Shown: piece by piece, positions 9,511-21,062 of the stretch
How positions within the stretch are numbered: the stretch's first letter is position 1
How the letters are laid out: every line of letters begins with the position of its first letter
NCBI GenBank assembly: GCA_035772785.1
Contig: JAOCPU010000007.1
Coordinates: forward strand, 624,001 to 688,000
Direction of reading: 5' to 3'
DNA: 64,000 bases
DNA from: Phlebiopsis flavidoalba
Lineage: Eukaryota > Basidiomycota > Agaricomycetes > Polyporales > Phanerochaetaceae
The notes under the pieces: model-generated
Told to the model about the DNA's origin: nothing
What the model saw: the letters and a program-made list of their open reading frames with translations, nothing else
The model's database searches: none
Translations under genes and position numbers: made by a program

Positions 9511-12500
9511 TCAACGCCACACTGGCTTGCTGGACTTGGCCGCTCGCGACTCGGCCCACTGCTTTACGCTGTTCTTGCGTCTCAAATTCAGCTGCTGCTG
9601 CGACTCCAGCTCAGCCACCTGCATCTTCTCCATCGTCTCGAACGTCTTAACGAGGTCTTTAACGCTCGCACCGCTGTCCCGCCGTTCTCGCGGAGGAGCA
9701 GCAGAGTTGAAGTCCGTAGAAGAAGAGGGACGTGAAGATACGGGGTTCAGTTGGACCCAGCGGCGTGGTTGCTGAGTGGGACGAGGAATCATGGAGGGTT
9801 TGGGTAGGGGCACTGGATTCAGATGAACAAGATCCTTTGGCGCAGCGGGCTTGTCAGGCTGCTTCGCCGCCGGCGTCGTGATCGGCCGGCGAGGCTTGCT
9901 AAAAATCTCAGGCGGTGGCACAGGGAGGACGGGCCCGTTGGCGGCTGGGGTAGGCTTTGCTTTGGTGGTGACAGCCTTCGGTGAACGTGGCAGATAGGAG
10001 AAGATGAGGCCTTTGACCTTCGAGGCGAGAGTATGGGCAGCCCGCCCGGGCATGAGAGGGCTTACGAAGCTCCTATTTGCCTCCGGTAGGAATGAACTGG
10101 CGTCGGGGTCTTCGTATGCAGGAGATGGGAGTTCGCCGCGTTCGACGGCGACGGCATCCTCCAGTAGCTGAGAGTAACGTACACTTGTAGGAGGCGAGGA
10201 AGCGGCGGTGGAGGTAGGTAGAGAAGTGGATACCTCAGTAGATGCAGAGTTGTTCGTGGTAGAGGCTGCATGGTGAGTGGGTATAAGAGTCGGCGCCTTG
10301 AGAGGTTCTCGAGGAGTATCGAGATCTTTGAGGATTGACGTATACGGTGAGAGTAAAGTGCTGTACTGGTTGTCGGTCATCCATGAATGGGCGGCGGATG
10401 TATCAAATGTCATGTTGGGCCGGGCATGGCTGCGAGCCATCTGTTTCCGCTGAAGAGCGCGCACTCTCTTCAAAAGGTTCTCGCTATGACATAAATCAGT
10501 GGAAGGGCCCATGCTGGTGATAAAACGGGCTTACTGAGTCCATGCAGGTCCCAAACCGACCATCGTCTTTCCATCGAGCTTTGTAATGAACCTATCCGCA
10601 ACCTTCTCGGAATCGACTGAGTCCGCCGGTGCCAATGAATGGCCGCCTATGGCCAGACGTTCTTCAGTATAACAACGGTCGAGAGTCTTCCAATCCGCCT
10701 TTGACCACTCCCGGGGCCCTGTGTTTGCGACAGAAGGGCTCTCAAATGTCGACTTAGCAGCCCGAAACTGCTCACCCCCATCGACACGTTGCCGGGTGTC
10801 TTGAGCTTAGCGGCGGGCTTAGGCGGGGTAAGCCCGTGTAGGCCGCCTTCCTCCATGATTATGGTCGCCTCGGCCTCTTTCAACAGCTCCTCGAGGTTCG
10901 TCCGCGGCGTACCATCAATGACCATCGACCTCCCGATGGCGCCTCCGAGCATGCCACGACGGGCGGTGGCTGAGCTCTTGCCGACCGCGCTTTGCAAGAC
11001 AGATCGACGCCGGGCGCTCTTCATGGTGGAATCGAGGTCAAAGGGGGTTCGGTGCTTTGGTGACGGAACATGTTGAACACAGTCGTACTTGTGCTGGTGA
11101 AGCGAGATGGTCAGCGAAGGGACTTGAACTACCACGGCATAAACTCACCATGCGAAGAATCGCAGCGGCACGCGCTGCAGCCATCGGGTCGCTGCTCGTA
11201 ATCTTCACTATGCTAGTATCCAACAGCGTCTCATCCTCGGGATCCTCTTCGGGCAGATCGAACACGGGGAGCGTAGTATTTGCACGATGGGATTCGCCCG
11301 ATCGATCAGTGTGGTTGGCACCGGAGGTCTGTGCTACATCCGGTGTGCGAACGTGGAAGGGATTGCGGGGGCTTACATGGAGCTTAGGAGTAGCAAGTAG
11401 CGGAGGCGCAGGTCGACCCTCTGGATCAAATTCTGCTCGCTGTGAGGGTTCGCGCGATAGCTCGCGCATGACGGAGAACGCGTCCTCTTCCTCCAGTTCC
11501 ATTTCCCCTTCCTCGGCGTCATCAGTGTGTGGCACACCGAGCGACCACTCTTGTTGTGGGTCATCGTCCTCTGAAGGAGGGAGTGGCTCGGGCTCGGCTT
11601 CCAAAGGAGGCTCAACGTAGTTGCGTCTTGGAGACGGGGCGAATGAGACGGCTTCGGCGAGGGAAGTCGGAACAGAAACGTCGACGGGAGGCTGCTCTGA
11701 TGGAGAGACTGCTAGCTCAACCCCTGTAGCGAGAGCTGTTTGTTGCTCGTCCGTTTGTGAGTCAGCCAGTGGCTGAGAGACGTTTAGCGGTGGAACTTCA
11801 GCCGATGTTTCCACAGGAGCTGAGGCGGAGGGCATGTCTCCAGATTCGAGAAGGGCTGGCGTTGGCTGTAGATCGCCGGTCTCGACATAAGAGAGCACAC
11901 TTTCCGCATCATCTACATCGTGTGCTACATCGTTTGTAGCATCCACGAAACGAGACGCTTCCTCTTGATACATTTCCGCGTCGTCCGACATTCCCGCAGG
12001 CTCCGAGGATTCATGCTCACTGGGTAAGCGGACGCTGTACTCAATGATAGACTCCATCGAGACAGCGCCATTCAGGTGAGTAGGCTCCTCTACTGGTGGA
12101 TCGGTGGCAACGTTGGGCACATTGGTGGGGATTGGCTCTGTGGGTACTTCAGGCGGGTCGATCTGCACGTTAGAGGAATGTTCGAGTGAATTGTTTTCTT
12201 GTGAACCGAGTTCACCGTTCTCGGCACCAGGAGGTAAATCGCTAACTTGACGAGAAAGTGACTGTGATTCAATTGCTTCTTGCTGCAAGTTTTCATCTTC
12301 ATAATCGGCAACTGGGAGTTCATCTACCTCCTGGTGGGGGGCTCTCCGGTATAGGACTATGCCTAAGCGCCGGAAGCAGCTTTGAGCGGGGGAAAGGGCT
12401 GACTGGCCTCCCCACACATGTCTTGTCGCTCTCTTGGTCATGCTGCTCGGCGGATCCGCCTTGGTTGGGACGGCAAAGACTTTGAACCTGCCTGTATATT

Positions 12501-13657
12501 CGCCCGCCTGATCAAACTCGCTCGCGCCCCCGTCAGGCTCGTCGTCTGTCCAGGGTTCATCGGGGTCCCCAGGCTTGTCGAAAGCAAAGAGAGGAGGTAG
12601 AGGGAGTTCGTCGTCGGTGGTGTCGACGTCCATGTTTGCGAAGTCGAGGTTCTGTACATGAGCGTTGTCGAACTGGGACGGCCGAACAGGAGATGAAGAG
12701 ATAGGTGGTGTATCACGAGAGTGAGTGGAGGCCAGACTAGCCCTAGGCGCTTTGGGCTTTCGCTTTGTGCTCGGCGGTGGCCCGTGGAGCAACAAGAAAT
12801 CTTCCGTAGGAGATGGCGGAGGCAGCGGCTCGTTCAGGTCGATCTCCGGCGGTTCCTTCTTGATCTGCAAGGTCAATCGCCTCGATTTGACGTTGCTCTG
12901 TGTCATAGATTTACGTTTTGCTGGACTTTGATACTGAGGGCATAGGCGTATAGAGAACCTCCCGTGGAGGCGTGAAACCTATCTGGCGGTGGCTCATATT
13001 GGGGAATGGGCGTGGTAGAGCGTCGACGCGACGCAGATCGTTCTCGTTTGAGCGGAGATCCTGGGGAATGTAATCTGCCAATATATTATTCGCATGTGGA
13101 GACTGGAGAAGCGACCGCTTGGAAGGAGATGTGGATGCTCCAAGTTGAGAGGACTTGGCAGACGGTTTCGTAGGTGTATCCGCCTCATGAGCAAAAGAGA
13201 CATGAAGCTTAGATTGTTTACGTGCTCTCGGGTTTGGCGTTGCTTCAAGTGTGACGCGAGAGGAACTAGCGACCGCAGCCTCAGCTGCATCAACAGAAGG
13301 CAGATTGCTAATGGAGACTGTAGAATGGTTCCGCTTGCGCTTGGACGCGTTCAGAGGGGGATCCTCTCCTCCCAACTCCGGCCTGAGTTGGTCGACGGAG
13401 TTCGCGCCCCGGAAGCAGCCTTGCCACGAGAGACCTAAGCTGACATTGTCAATTACCTTATCCGCACACCAGGTTGTTCAACGTACTCTCAGAGTTTCTT
13501 CCGGGGGCGGGCTCATCAGCATCTGCGGCGCCTTCCCCTCCTGACGCGAAGGATCAGTGGTAGACTCGGTATGATTTCCAGGGTCCATGCGCGTGCGACC
13601 GTTCTTGCGAGGCGAGTGGGTCGGTACTCCAGGCACTTTGTGGGCCTTCTTCGGCAT
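9511..13657 (-). CDS. Large Ser/Pro/acidic low-complexity protein, probably nuclear (unrecognised)
   Basis: This is a long gene read from ATG 13655-13657 (MPKKAHKVPGVPTHSPRKNG) to a stop at 9511. The N-terminal part is basic and Ser/Pro-rich, with a first intron donor GTACGT. The middle (about 12900-11100) is strongly acidic and Pro/Ser/Glu-rich. It ends in DPMAAARAAAILRM, followed after an intron by a basic stretch (KSARRRSVLQSAVGK) and a Thr/Pro motif. A compact conserved-looking module, REWSKADWKTLDRCYTEERL followed by ENLLKRVRALQRKQ, lies around 10720-10450. It looks like a small helical domain built on Trp residues. The C-terminus is Pro-rich, then a short coiled coil (about 9650-9580). 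Frame breaks occur near 12900, 12350 and 10720. I can describe but not name it; the basic and acidic regions suggest a chromatin or spindle role, which is inference. Confidence 0.65.
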
Positions 13658-14040
13658 GGCTTCGTGGGTATTCGCGATATTGAGGTATTAAGATCGGTTA
13701 AACAAGAAAGAAGAGTAAGGTATACATCCAGAAGGAAGTCGAAAGGTAGATCATAGATGAAGGTCAAGAGCAAGAGTAGATCACAGACGTGCAGGAAACG
13801 GCGTTGCACAAATGGGCGTCTATTGCCATGTTGCACGTGAATCGGTCCGTACTACAGAGAGCTGAGCCTCGCGTCGATGAACCGAACTGCGTCAGTGAAC
13901 TTGAAAACTCGGTGTACTCAGAGGCAGAGCCGGCGGGGAAAGGGTTAGATTGCAAGGTGAATCGCATAGATCTTGTGTATATTGTGTAAAGTTAACCTTG
14001 GTCAGCTCATTCTAGCCCAGCCTGTGCCTCAATCATGGGC
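13658..14040. promoter_or_regulatory. Intergenic region upstream of the large low-complexity gene
   Basis: Nothing codes convincingly here. It contains the 5' leader and promoter of the gene starting at 13657 and the 3' flank of the DcpS gene ending at 14041. A 66-codon open stretch on the plus strand (13789-13989) shows no family likeness. Confidence 0.35.
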
Positions 14041-15271
14041 TCAAAACAAACCGTGTTGGTTCCCCAAGCCGTACGTCAATGTCAACCTCTGATAGATTCC
14101 GGGGGCATCATCTCCGTCGAGCTCAAGCTATAAAGGGAATTTAGAGCAGTGTTGTGACTGGTGCTGGAAGCTGACGTACCAATGAAATGATATCGTCAAG
14201 CAGATACGCTTGTCCCACTGTACTACCCATGGTTACCATGGAAGTTCGCATTTACGATATGGACGTGGAAGTGATCTGAAAGAGCTTGAGCCTAACCTCG
14301 ATAAGAGTGCGAATTCACTGACAATATGAGGGTTGGTAGTGTACGTAGAGCCTGATGGCGCCTGCACCGAGCCCCCCACTTTTCCTGCACAACACGGGTT
14401 GCTTCAGCACGAATGTTACGCAGCATGGGCAAATGAATCTTCCGCAGGTCTCGCAAGGACCGGATCGCGGATGAAGCTGATATTGCGACAAGATATAGTG
14501 ACGGTATTGTAATGAGGTCCCACTTCATGTCTGGCAAGATGACATAGCCGAAGTCCAAGGATGGCGAGCGGTAGAGAATCTTCTCCGCTTCCGATTTGCC
14601 AGAAAGGATATCCTCGACCCTTCGGGTCACGTCAGTGATAGTTTGGTCATAATCACGCGGCAATCTTACCATTGGGTCCTTGACGGAGGGAACGCGTCTA
14701 TATATAGGCTTCACGATCTTCTCGTATAGCTCGGGAGGTCTCTCGTACCATGACGAGGTCCTGCTTGGTGTACTGGGTAAATGTTAGAAGGGGGAGGCAC
14801 ATACATATCAAATGTCACACAAGTTCACCTTACGGATGTGGACCTCCGTAGCAGGACATATGGAATATTGATCTTGAGATCGGGATGCTCGCGAGAGGCT
14901 TCAAGCCAGCCGAGGAACCAGGAATACTACTAACAGACGGTTAAGTATCTGAGGGTGAGGTGTAGCAGCTTCCACGCACGATATCATTGTTCTCCATGAA
15001 TTGTACATCCTTCAAGAAATGCGTGATAAGCGTGGAGCCTTGCTGAGCAGGCAGGGGACGTCTTCTCGACACGAATGATGGCGGTGAGGCGTTTCTCAGA
15101 GTCCTCAGCGTCCGGCACGGTGCCAAGCAGAGTCAAACTATGTGCCACAGGGTCTGCAGAGCTAGATATCAACTCTGGTCGCTGGACGAAGCTGGTCAAG
15201 CACGTACCGTCGTTCAAGATACGCTCGAACTTGTAGAGCCTCAGCGAATTGATATCTTTTACGGTAATCAT
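14041..15271 (-). CDS. DCS1: Scavenger mRNA-decapping enzyme DcpS (m7GpppX diphosphatase)
   Basis: DcpS hydrolyses the cap left after 3'-5' mRNA decay, giving m7GMP. The start MITVKDINSLRLYKFERIL (15269-15271) is in exon 1, which ends at 15208 with donor GTACGT. Further exons give HSLTLLGTVPDAEDSEKRLT, AIIRVEKT, STLITHFLKDVQFMENNDI, DLKINIPYVLLRRS and YTKQDL. These are followed by VEDILSGKSEAEKILYRSP, FGYVILPDMKWD and RSLRDLRKIHLPMLRNIR. The HIT catalytic triad FHVHIVNANFHGN lies in the last third, and the end reads LDDIISL, LELDGDDAPG and LTLTYGLGNQHGLF, with a stop at 14041-14043. Frame breaks near 15060 and 14310-14390 are needed. Motif order and size match fungal DcpS well. Confidence 0.88.
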
Positions 15272-15681
15272 CCCTGTTCGCTGTGATGGTCGTTTGAGAA
15301 GCTGTGGTAGAAGCTGCTGTGGTCGTGGTTGGGCATTGAGCGGGTCCTAGAGGGTGGGAGTAGATGCACTCTGGTTCGGTGCGGTCCGCAACGCAACAAC
15401 AGAACGATCGCAAAGCACAATCGCGCGCTCGTCACCGGCTTGAATTCTACCATCATCCCTTCTGAACACATGGTACCCCCAACCACATGCGCCATGTACT
15501 TCGCATTGCAGGCAATACTCAGAACATAACCACTTTGTTATCTCGAATGCTCGAAGCGTGGAACGTGCGCACCTCAAGGCATTTAAGAGTCAGGTCGTCC
15601 CAGAGCTGCTTGACAAGGCTCGAGACGGCCGTCAGCCCCTCACCGTGTTTACGTTTTACGCTCGAGCCTGCGCAGCTCTTC
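15272..15681. promoter_or_regulatory. Divergent promoter region between DcpS and metallophosphoesterase
   Basis: The two flanking genes point away from each other, so this 410-base stretch should hold both promoters. Open frames on both strands show no family likeness. Confidence 0.4.
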
Positions 15682-17456
15682 ATGACCATGAGTTTACTTT
15701 TGCGTACCATCGTGGTAGCCTTGGGGCTTGTTGCGCCCAGCCGCAATCGCGGCTCCTGCTGGTGATGTTCGAGGTAAGTTCTACCAGCGTTGGACACAAG
15801 GGCTCAATAATAATTCTGAACAAACTTCAGTTCTAGCGGTTCCTTCTGAATTGAACCCATATCCCAATTTGCCCCGCTTGACGTTCAAGCCGGATGGTAC
15901 CTTGAAGATCACTGTGTTCTCGGATCTTCATTATGGAGAGAACGCCTGGGACACTTGGGGCCCCCAGCAGGAGACGTCAATAGCACTCGCCTCATGAACA
16001 CAGTACTATCGAGCGAGAAACCAGACTTTGTGTATGCTTCATTTTTCTCGGTACACACTTAAAGATAATTGAAATGAGCAGCGTCTTGAACGGGGACCTC
16101 ATCACAGGAGAAAGTGAGTTCCGTAAGGATCACTTTTTGCAGTTCCGAGAGCTGACTTGCTCATATCATCAGACACATTCCGCGAGAACTCTACCGTCTA
16201 TATAAACGAGATTATCGCGCCGCTGAATCAGATGAAGATCCCATTCTGCTCTACTCAGGGCGTAAGGACCCTAGATTTCTTCTCAGCGTCTTTGGCAGCT
16301 GACCAGCGAATGTATAGAAACCACGACACAATCCTAACATTACACACCTTGCAGAAATTCAAACGGAGAGCAAAAATACGCGCCGCTGACCTACACCAGG
16401 ATTGCGCCAGCCAGGATCAGTGGCGGTAGCGGGGGCAAGTATGGCCCTGGGACGTATTGGGTACCGGTACGACACCACTGATTATTGCTGCCTGGAACCT
16501 CGCTAACCGACGTTCAGATTTATGCGAACAAAAATGGTGCCCCTGTCGACTATTCGCCTAGTGATGGTGCTAAGTTGCATGACAGATTTTGCCCCCGGCT
16601 CTCATCATCTGGGCTTTTGACTCCCGTGGTAGGTCAGGTGCAAGCTCACCGAATTACATCAACGAATGCTGGTTACTAGGTGGTAACTCGGAGGGCGTCA
16701 ACTCAACTTCTCTCCCGGACTGGGTGGACTCTTCTGTGGCGGATTGGATAGAACAAGAGACTAAATTGATGGACTCCGTCTGGGGACCAGGTGACCAGAC
16801 GCGCGGCGCCCTTGCATTCGTCCACATTCCACCGTGAGTGACCATTGAGATTCCACTTCGCGAAGTTGATTGATCGAGCATGTTGTTCAGACACGCAGTT
16901 CAGGCCGTTGTGGCAAAACCTGAACAATACAATAAACCCTGGGCTCAACGGTACGTGCAGACTGGCCTTGCAAAATGATTTATTACTCAAGGCGAGCTAG
17001 CGGATGCCCTTGGTCAGGGCTCGACGCAAGCTTCAGGCGAACCTTCGTCGCAGCGGCAAAGATCAGCCATTCTGGGATTCCTTGAACGCTAACGTGAAGA
17101 ATTTGCACGCGGTGATCTCTGGCCATGGTGCGTGCTTGATTCTCTCTCTTCAGCCCACCAATCGTGGCCAATGGTTTGCTGCAGATCATGGTGATGAGTG
17201 GTGTGCCCGTGAGCCAAACAAGAATGTGATATTCTGTTTCGACAAGCATTCCGGGGTGAGGCTGTCCGAGTCAAGCGTGTAAACGACTGCTGACGCTCAG
17301 TCCTCTAGATACGGAGGTTACAGTTCCCCAAGCTGGGGCCACGGCGTCCGCAACATTGTATTCTCCTCGGCGAGCCCTGCCGTTGGCCCCGAGACCTGGG
17401 AATTCGGATGGAAGATGGGCAAACTCACGCGCGCATTACCCTTGATCGAAAACTAG
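15682..17456 (+). CDS. Secreted or vacuolar calcineurin-like metallophosphoesterase (Dcr2/PAP-like)
   Basis: This is a dinuclear-metal phosphatase of the fungal family that includes yeast Dcr2 and plant PAP28/29-type proteins. The start MTMSLLLRTIVVALGLVA (ATG 15682) is a hydrophobic signal peptide. After the intron comes VLAVPSELNPYPNLPRLTF. Metal motifs in order are VFSDLHYGENAWDTWGP (D, H), VLNGDLITGE (GD, across an intron), NHDT (the usual GNHD, disturbed at a splice joint near 16310), VISGHG + DHGDEW (HxH type, interrupted by an intron near 17125), and WGHGVRNIVFSS. The C-terminus reads WEFGWKMGKLTRALPLIEN, stop 17454-17456. At least seven exons are seen. One-base breaks lie near 15745, 15975 and 16390. 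Substrate is unknown. Confidence 0.83.
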
Positions 17457-19230
17457 CCCTTGACGTTGTGCGTCATGCTGTACCTGAGAGTTTTCTGTCA
17501 CCGATCACGCCTGCAAATGCCATCGTTGCGCTCTGACACGTCCCTGCGCTCGCTTCTCACATAGACAGCGGGCTACAGCGAGTCGGTAACGGCCTGGTGT
17601 GCGTGTAGACTCTCAGCTAGTGTCAGTCCTGTCAGATTCCATTTATTTCGCCAAGTTTCTCTACCCGCAGCGATTCCGCCTTCGAAAAGCGTAAAGGCCT
17701 TGTCTTACGGGTAGTCACGACGGGGCGCGCGTGGGCAAAAACCGCCTTGCCAACTCATGGAATCGCAAAACCTGTAGGGTCTGAATGAACGTGAACCTGT
17801 CGCTGACCGCGCGGAAACATTCTTCCAAGTAGTAGTTGGTGATCTCTTGCCGCCCCGGTACCTGTCCGAGGGAAGGTCGGCCGTTTGTGAGGTATGTTTC
17901 ACGCCTATTTTTCGTACTCGTGGTGCCCACCATTACTGCGCAGGCTCGGCATTCGGGCCCCTCGGTCATCCACACATGCACGCTCGCCGAGAGTCTACAC
18001 ATGCCATCCGACGCAAATTCGTCGTCGTAATCAACGTATCTTTTGCCAATCTGTGGCGCGGGCGCACCACGAGGTTGGGTCAAAGCACCGGAAGCTCGAT
18101 CTTACACTTAGGTAGACGGCAGTGTGTGAGCTCACCCCCTTCGTACTACGGAAACAGGTTAGTCTCGGTGCGTGCGCAGGGTATCAGGATCTTGGCATCC
18201 TAGGCGCGATGGGTTGTTATAGCAGCAGGCAAACGATTATTCTAGTGACTCGGGGCTTCTCCCACGCCGGCCATGATTCGTCTTTACGCCTCCCTGCCAG
18301 CCGGGCCGCCCTGCTATGGATGGACATTCCCTGTTTTTTGCAGACCCCCCCCCGGGGGCGGGAGAGTATGCACCTGCTGTTACGAGGCCTCACGGGACGA
18401 GCCGCAGACCCTTGCAGGGCCAATATGATGGTCCGGTGATCATTCAGTTCTCCAGATATTAGCTTAGCCGAGTCCCTTCGAAGGTATCATTTGTTTAAGA
18501 TGGCTTATCTTTAGGTAACACGCGATGGTCCGCACCTGAATTAGGTCGCAGCATTTTTAATCCGTCCGCGCCCTGCTAGCCGCTAACTTTTGGGACGCAA
18601 AACGAGGTTGTAGAAAATCTCCAAGCCAAACCCCGTGCCTCAGTGGCACATAGCCGAACGTGGGGTCGGCATATTGAAAAGGCACGGAACCATGGCCATG
18701 TATGCCCCCGGCATACTTCGCTGCAACCCTGATATCGGAACCGTGCGGTGGGTCGACGATGCTCTGGTTCAAGATCCGGGTGACTACGACACGACAGCTC
18801 TGAAATCCAACACTGCGTCGAGGATGCCACTCCCCCCCGCAACACGTCGTCTGGGTGGCACGCTTTGGTATGGTCGGGGCTCGCTGCATCGGCGGTGGTG
18901 CGCATACGCTTACGTTGCACTTCGTCCAGGGTCGTACACCATTATATTCAACAAAAGGGAGCCGTGGAACCTACCTTCAGTCTTGTGGTCCCCTACTCTG
19001 TTGCTCTTACCGGACGATACTATCAACCTCCTTCTCTCGATCACTAGTCATCAAGATGGCTAGCCATTTCCTCGTGCAATGTGGGCGTTGACCGACTACG
19101 ACAAATCTGCACTCGGACCAGAGTGCATCTATATCAATAACCATCTCATTGCGCCCATCTAGTCCATTCCACCCACTAGCCAAGTACAAAACCGGCCCCG
19201 ACCTCTGGGCAAATTATCTGCACTGTACAC
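17457..19230. other. Gene-poor stretch, possibly decayed 5' part of the P450
   Basis: No family could be recognised on either strand. The region directly precedes the P450 relic and may hold its degraded N-terminal exons, but I could not align any residue pattern (membrane anchor or proline hinge) with confidence. Confidence 0.35.
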
Positions 19231-21062
19231 GTGGTGATTGGGAAAAATACGCGATGGCAAACGTCATCTCTTAACATTCAGTCGCTACACCACAAGTACG
19301 GTGATGTTGGTCCTAGCGCTATGGATAACGCAGACTCGCATTCCGCCCTCCAACTGCCAGCTCTCGTGCAAACTAAAACTGAATCCTGGTGCTCTAGACC
19401 TGCACCTGAGGGGCTCTCGTTTACTGCTGCCATTCGGAAATCCAACCGCATGCTGACCTGGCCCCGGAAGGACCACGGCATGAAGGGCCGTGCGATGCCA
19501 CCAAGACGCCGCTTCCTCTAATCTTCTTCCCTACAGGACCGACGGCCGGACCATGCGCGCCGACGTAACACCTTCGAACCCCCACCCCGACGCGCTACGT
19601 GTAACTCACGCACGCGGCTCTCACAGCTATGTAACAGCCAAGCCGCTTGCGGAATCAGAAGTTCGCCAGACAGATGGTGGTAGGAAACTCTCCAGGCTGC
19701 AGCTCTGCGAAAACTGTCTGTTAGGCGTACGAGTGGATCTCCATCCCTTTTATACGTAACGATTTTCATGGGGTGGACGATGGCGTGAAGTGGGCCAGTC
19801 ATTTGGCGAAGGGCAGTTCAGTGAGTGAACCTCGCGGATGTCTCTTATGACTTTGGCGGCGGAAACAGAGATGCTCCGCGGCCGCGATATAACCGACTGG
19901 TTATGGAAGTTACTTGAAGTCGGGGAATAGAGGTTTGTTAATTGCTATTTCCAGGCTCCAGACTCGCTTGCTGAATATATCTTTAAGCACCCGCTGTTGT
20001 TCTTTGAACATAAATATCCCATGTGGCTCTCCTACTTACACACCAATTGCGCGTTCCTGCTCTTAATGCGCAATATTGTATCATATGCGCTCAACAATTG
20101 CCTTCAAGCTGTAAAATCGGCGAGGTACAGAGAATGGCTCGCAGTGGCTAAAGACCTCTTCTATTACCTGGATGCGTCTCATCCAAACGTGTCACGACTT
20201 TTCGCTGTACGGTTAAGACTCATTTGGGAAAATCTAGAGTCACCCGAGGATCATGGCGTAAGCTGACGCTCCGCCCGACAAAGTTTGGTCATCTCGATGC
20301 AGTGCTCGGTGTCGTGCGCCGGCGCAGACACTACAAGCCTACCACACTGAGCAATTTGGTCTATTACTTGAATGTGCAATCCCGAGGGCTATAGAAACGC
20401 TTCAGAGAGGATTGTCGACAGATACTATACCGCAAGGAGAAGATATGCACTCAGGTCACTAGGCACCATGTTCAGATGCCATATTTGGAGGCCGTTATGT
20501 ACGTACATCGAAAGACTACTATAATGTCCGATATCTGAGAACTATTATAGCATTAGCGATGAAGCTATGAGGCTGCACCCCGCAGTGCCAGTGGCAGTAT
20601 GCGAACCCCTCCCCGAGGGTCAGGAGGTCAGGCCATCGGAAAACAGTGTGCGTGTCCCATCCTTCCTGTACATCGCCCCGCCCGTGCTGATCCCTAAAGT
20701 CTAACTCAACAAAGCTTTTGTTCCCGAAGGCGCGCAGACGCGGATCCACGCTTACAGACGATGGCCCCGGGACCCGCGCAAATTTGCAATCGCTTTCTAT
20801 ACAGCTTCTGGGCTCGGAGCGTTTGGCTTATCTGCCGGTGGCCATCTCCCCATCATCAGGAGAAGTTACAGTAACACAAACCCCTACGCGTTCCATACCG
20901 TTCTCAGTCCGGACCGAACAACATGCGTTGCCAAGAATTGTGAGGGATGGCTGGAGATGCGAATTTTGTCTGCCACTTCATGCAGAAGCTCGAGGTACGG
21001 CTTTGCAGACGGGTGGGACCGTAGTCAGTGGCTTGAAGATTTCGCGGCGATGCATTTTGTGA
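19231..21062 (+). pseudogene. Cytochrome P450 relic
   Basis: Scattered pieces match a basidiomycete cytochrome P450 in the right order but not in one frame. An N-terminal piece has HHKYGDV (about 19288). The helix-C region shows DHARRRNTFEP (about 19550), where active enzymes have a HARRR-W motif. The K-helix ExxR motif is intact as EAMRLHPAVPVAV (20561-20600). A VPEGAQTRIH segment (about 20725) and YRRWPRDPRKF follow. The heme loop is degraded: the Cys can be read in TCVAKNC (about 20925-20945), but the FxxGxR part before it is lost. The C-terminus reads RFADGWD-like YGFADGWDRSQWLEDF (about 21000-21045). Unlike neighbouring genes, this one has many substitutions in addition to indels, so I read it as a true pseudogene. 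Confidence 0.62.

Noticed and set aside
11057..11620. Ser-rich 187-codon plus-strand frame
   Set aside because: It is the antisense of an acidic Pro/Ser/Glu region of the large minus-strand gene, which mirrors into Ser/Gly-rich sequence.
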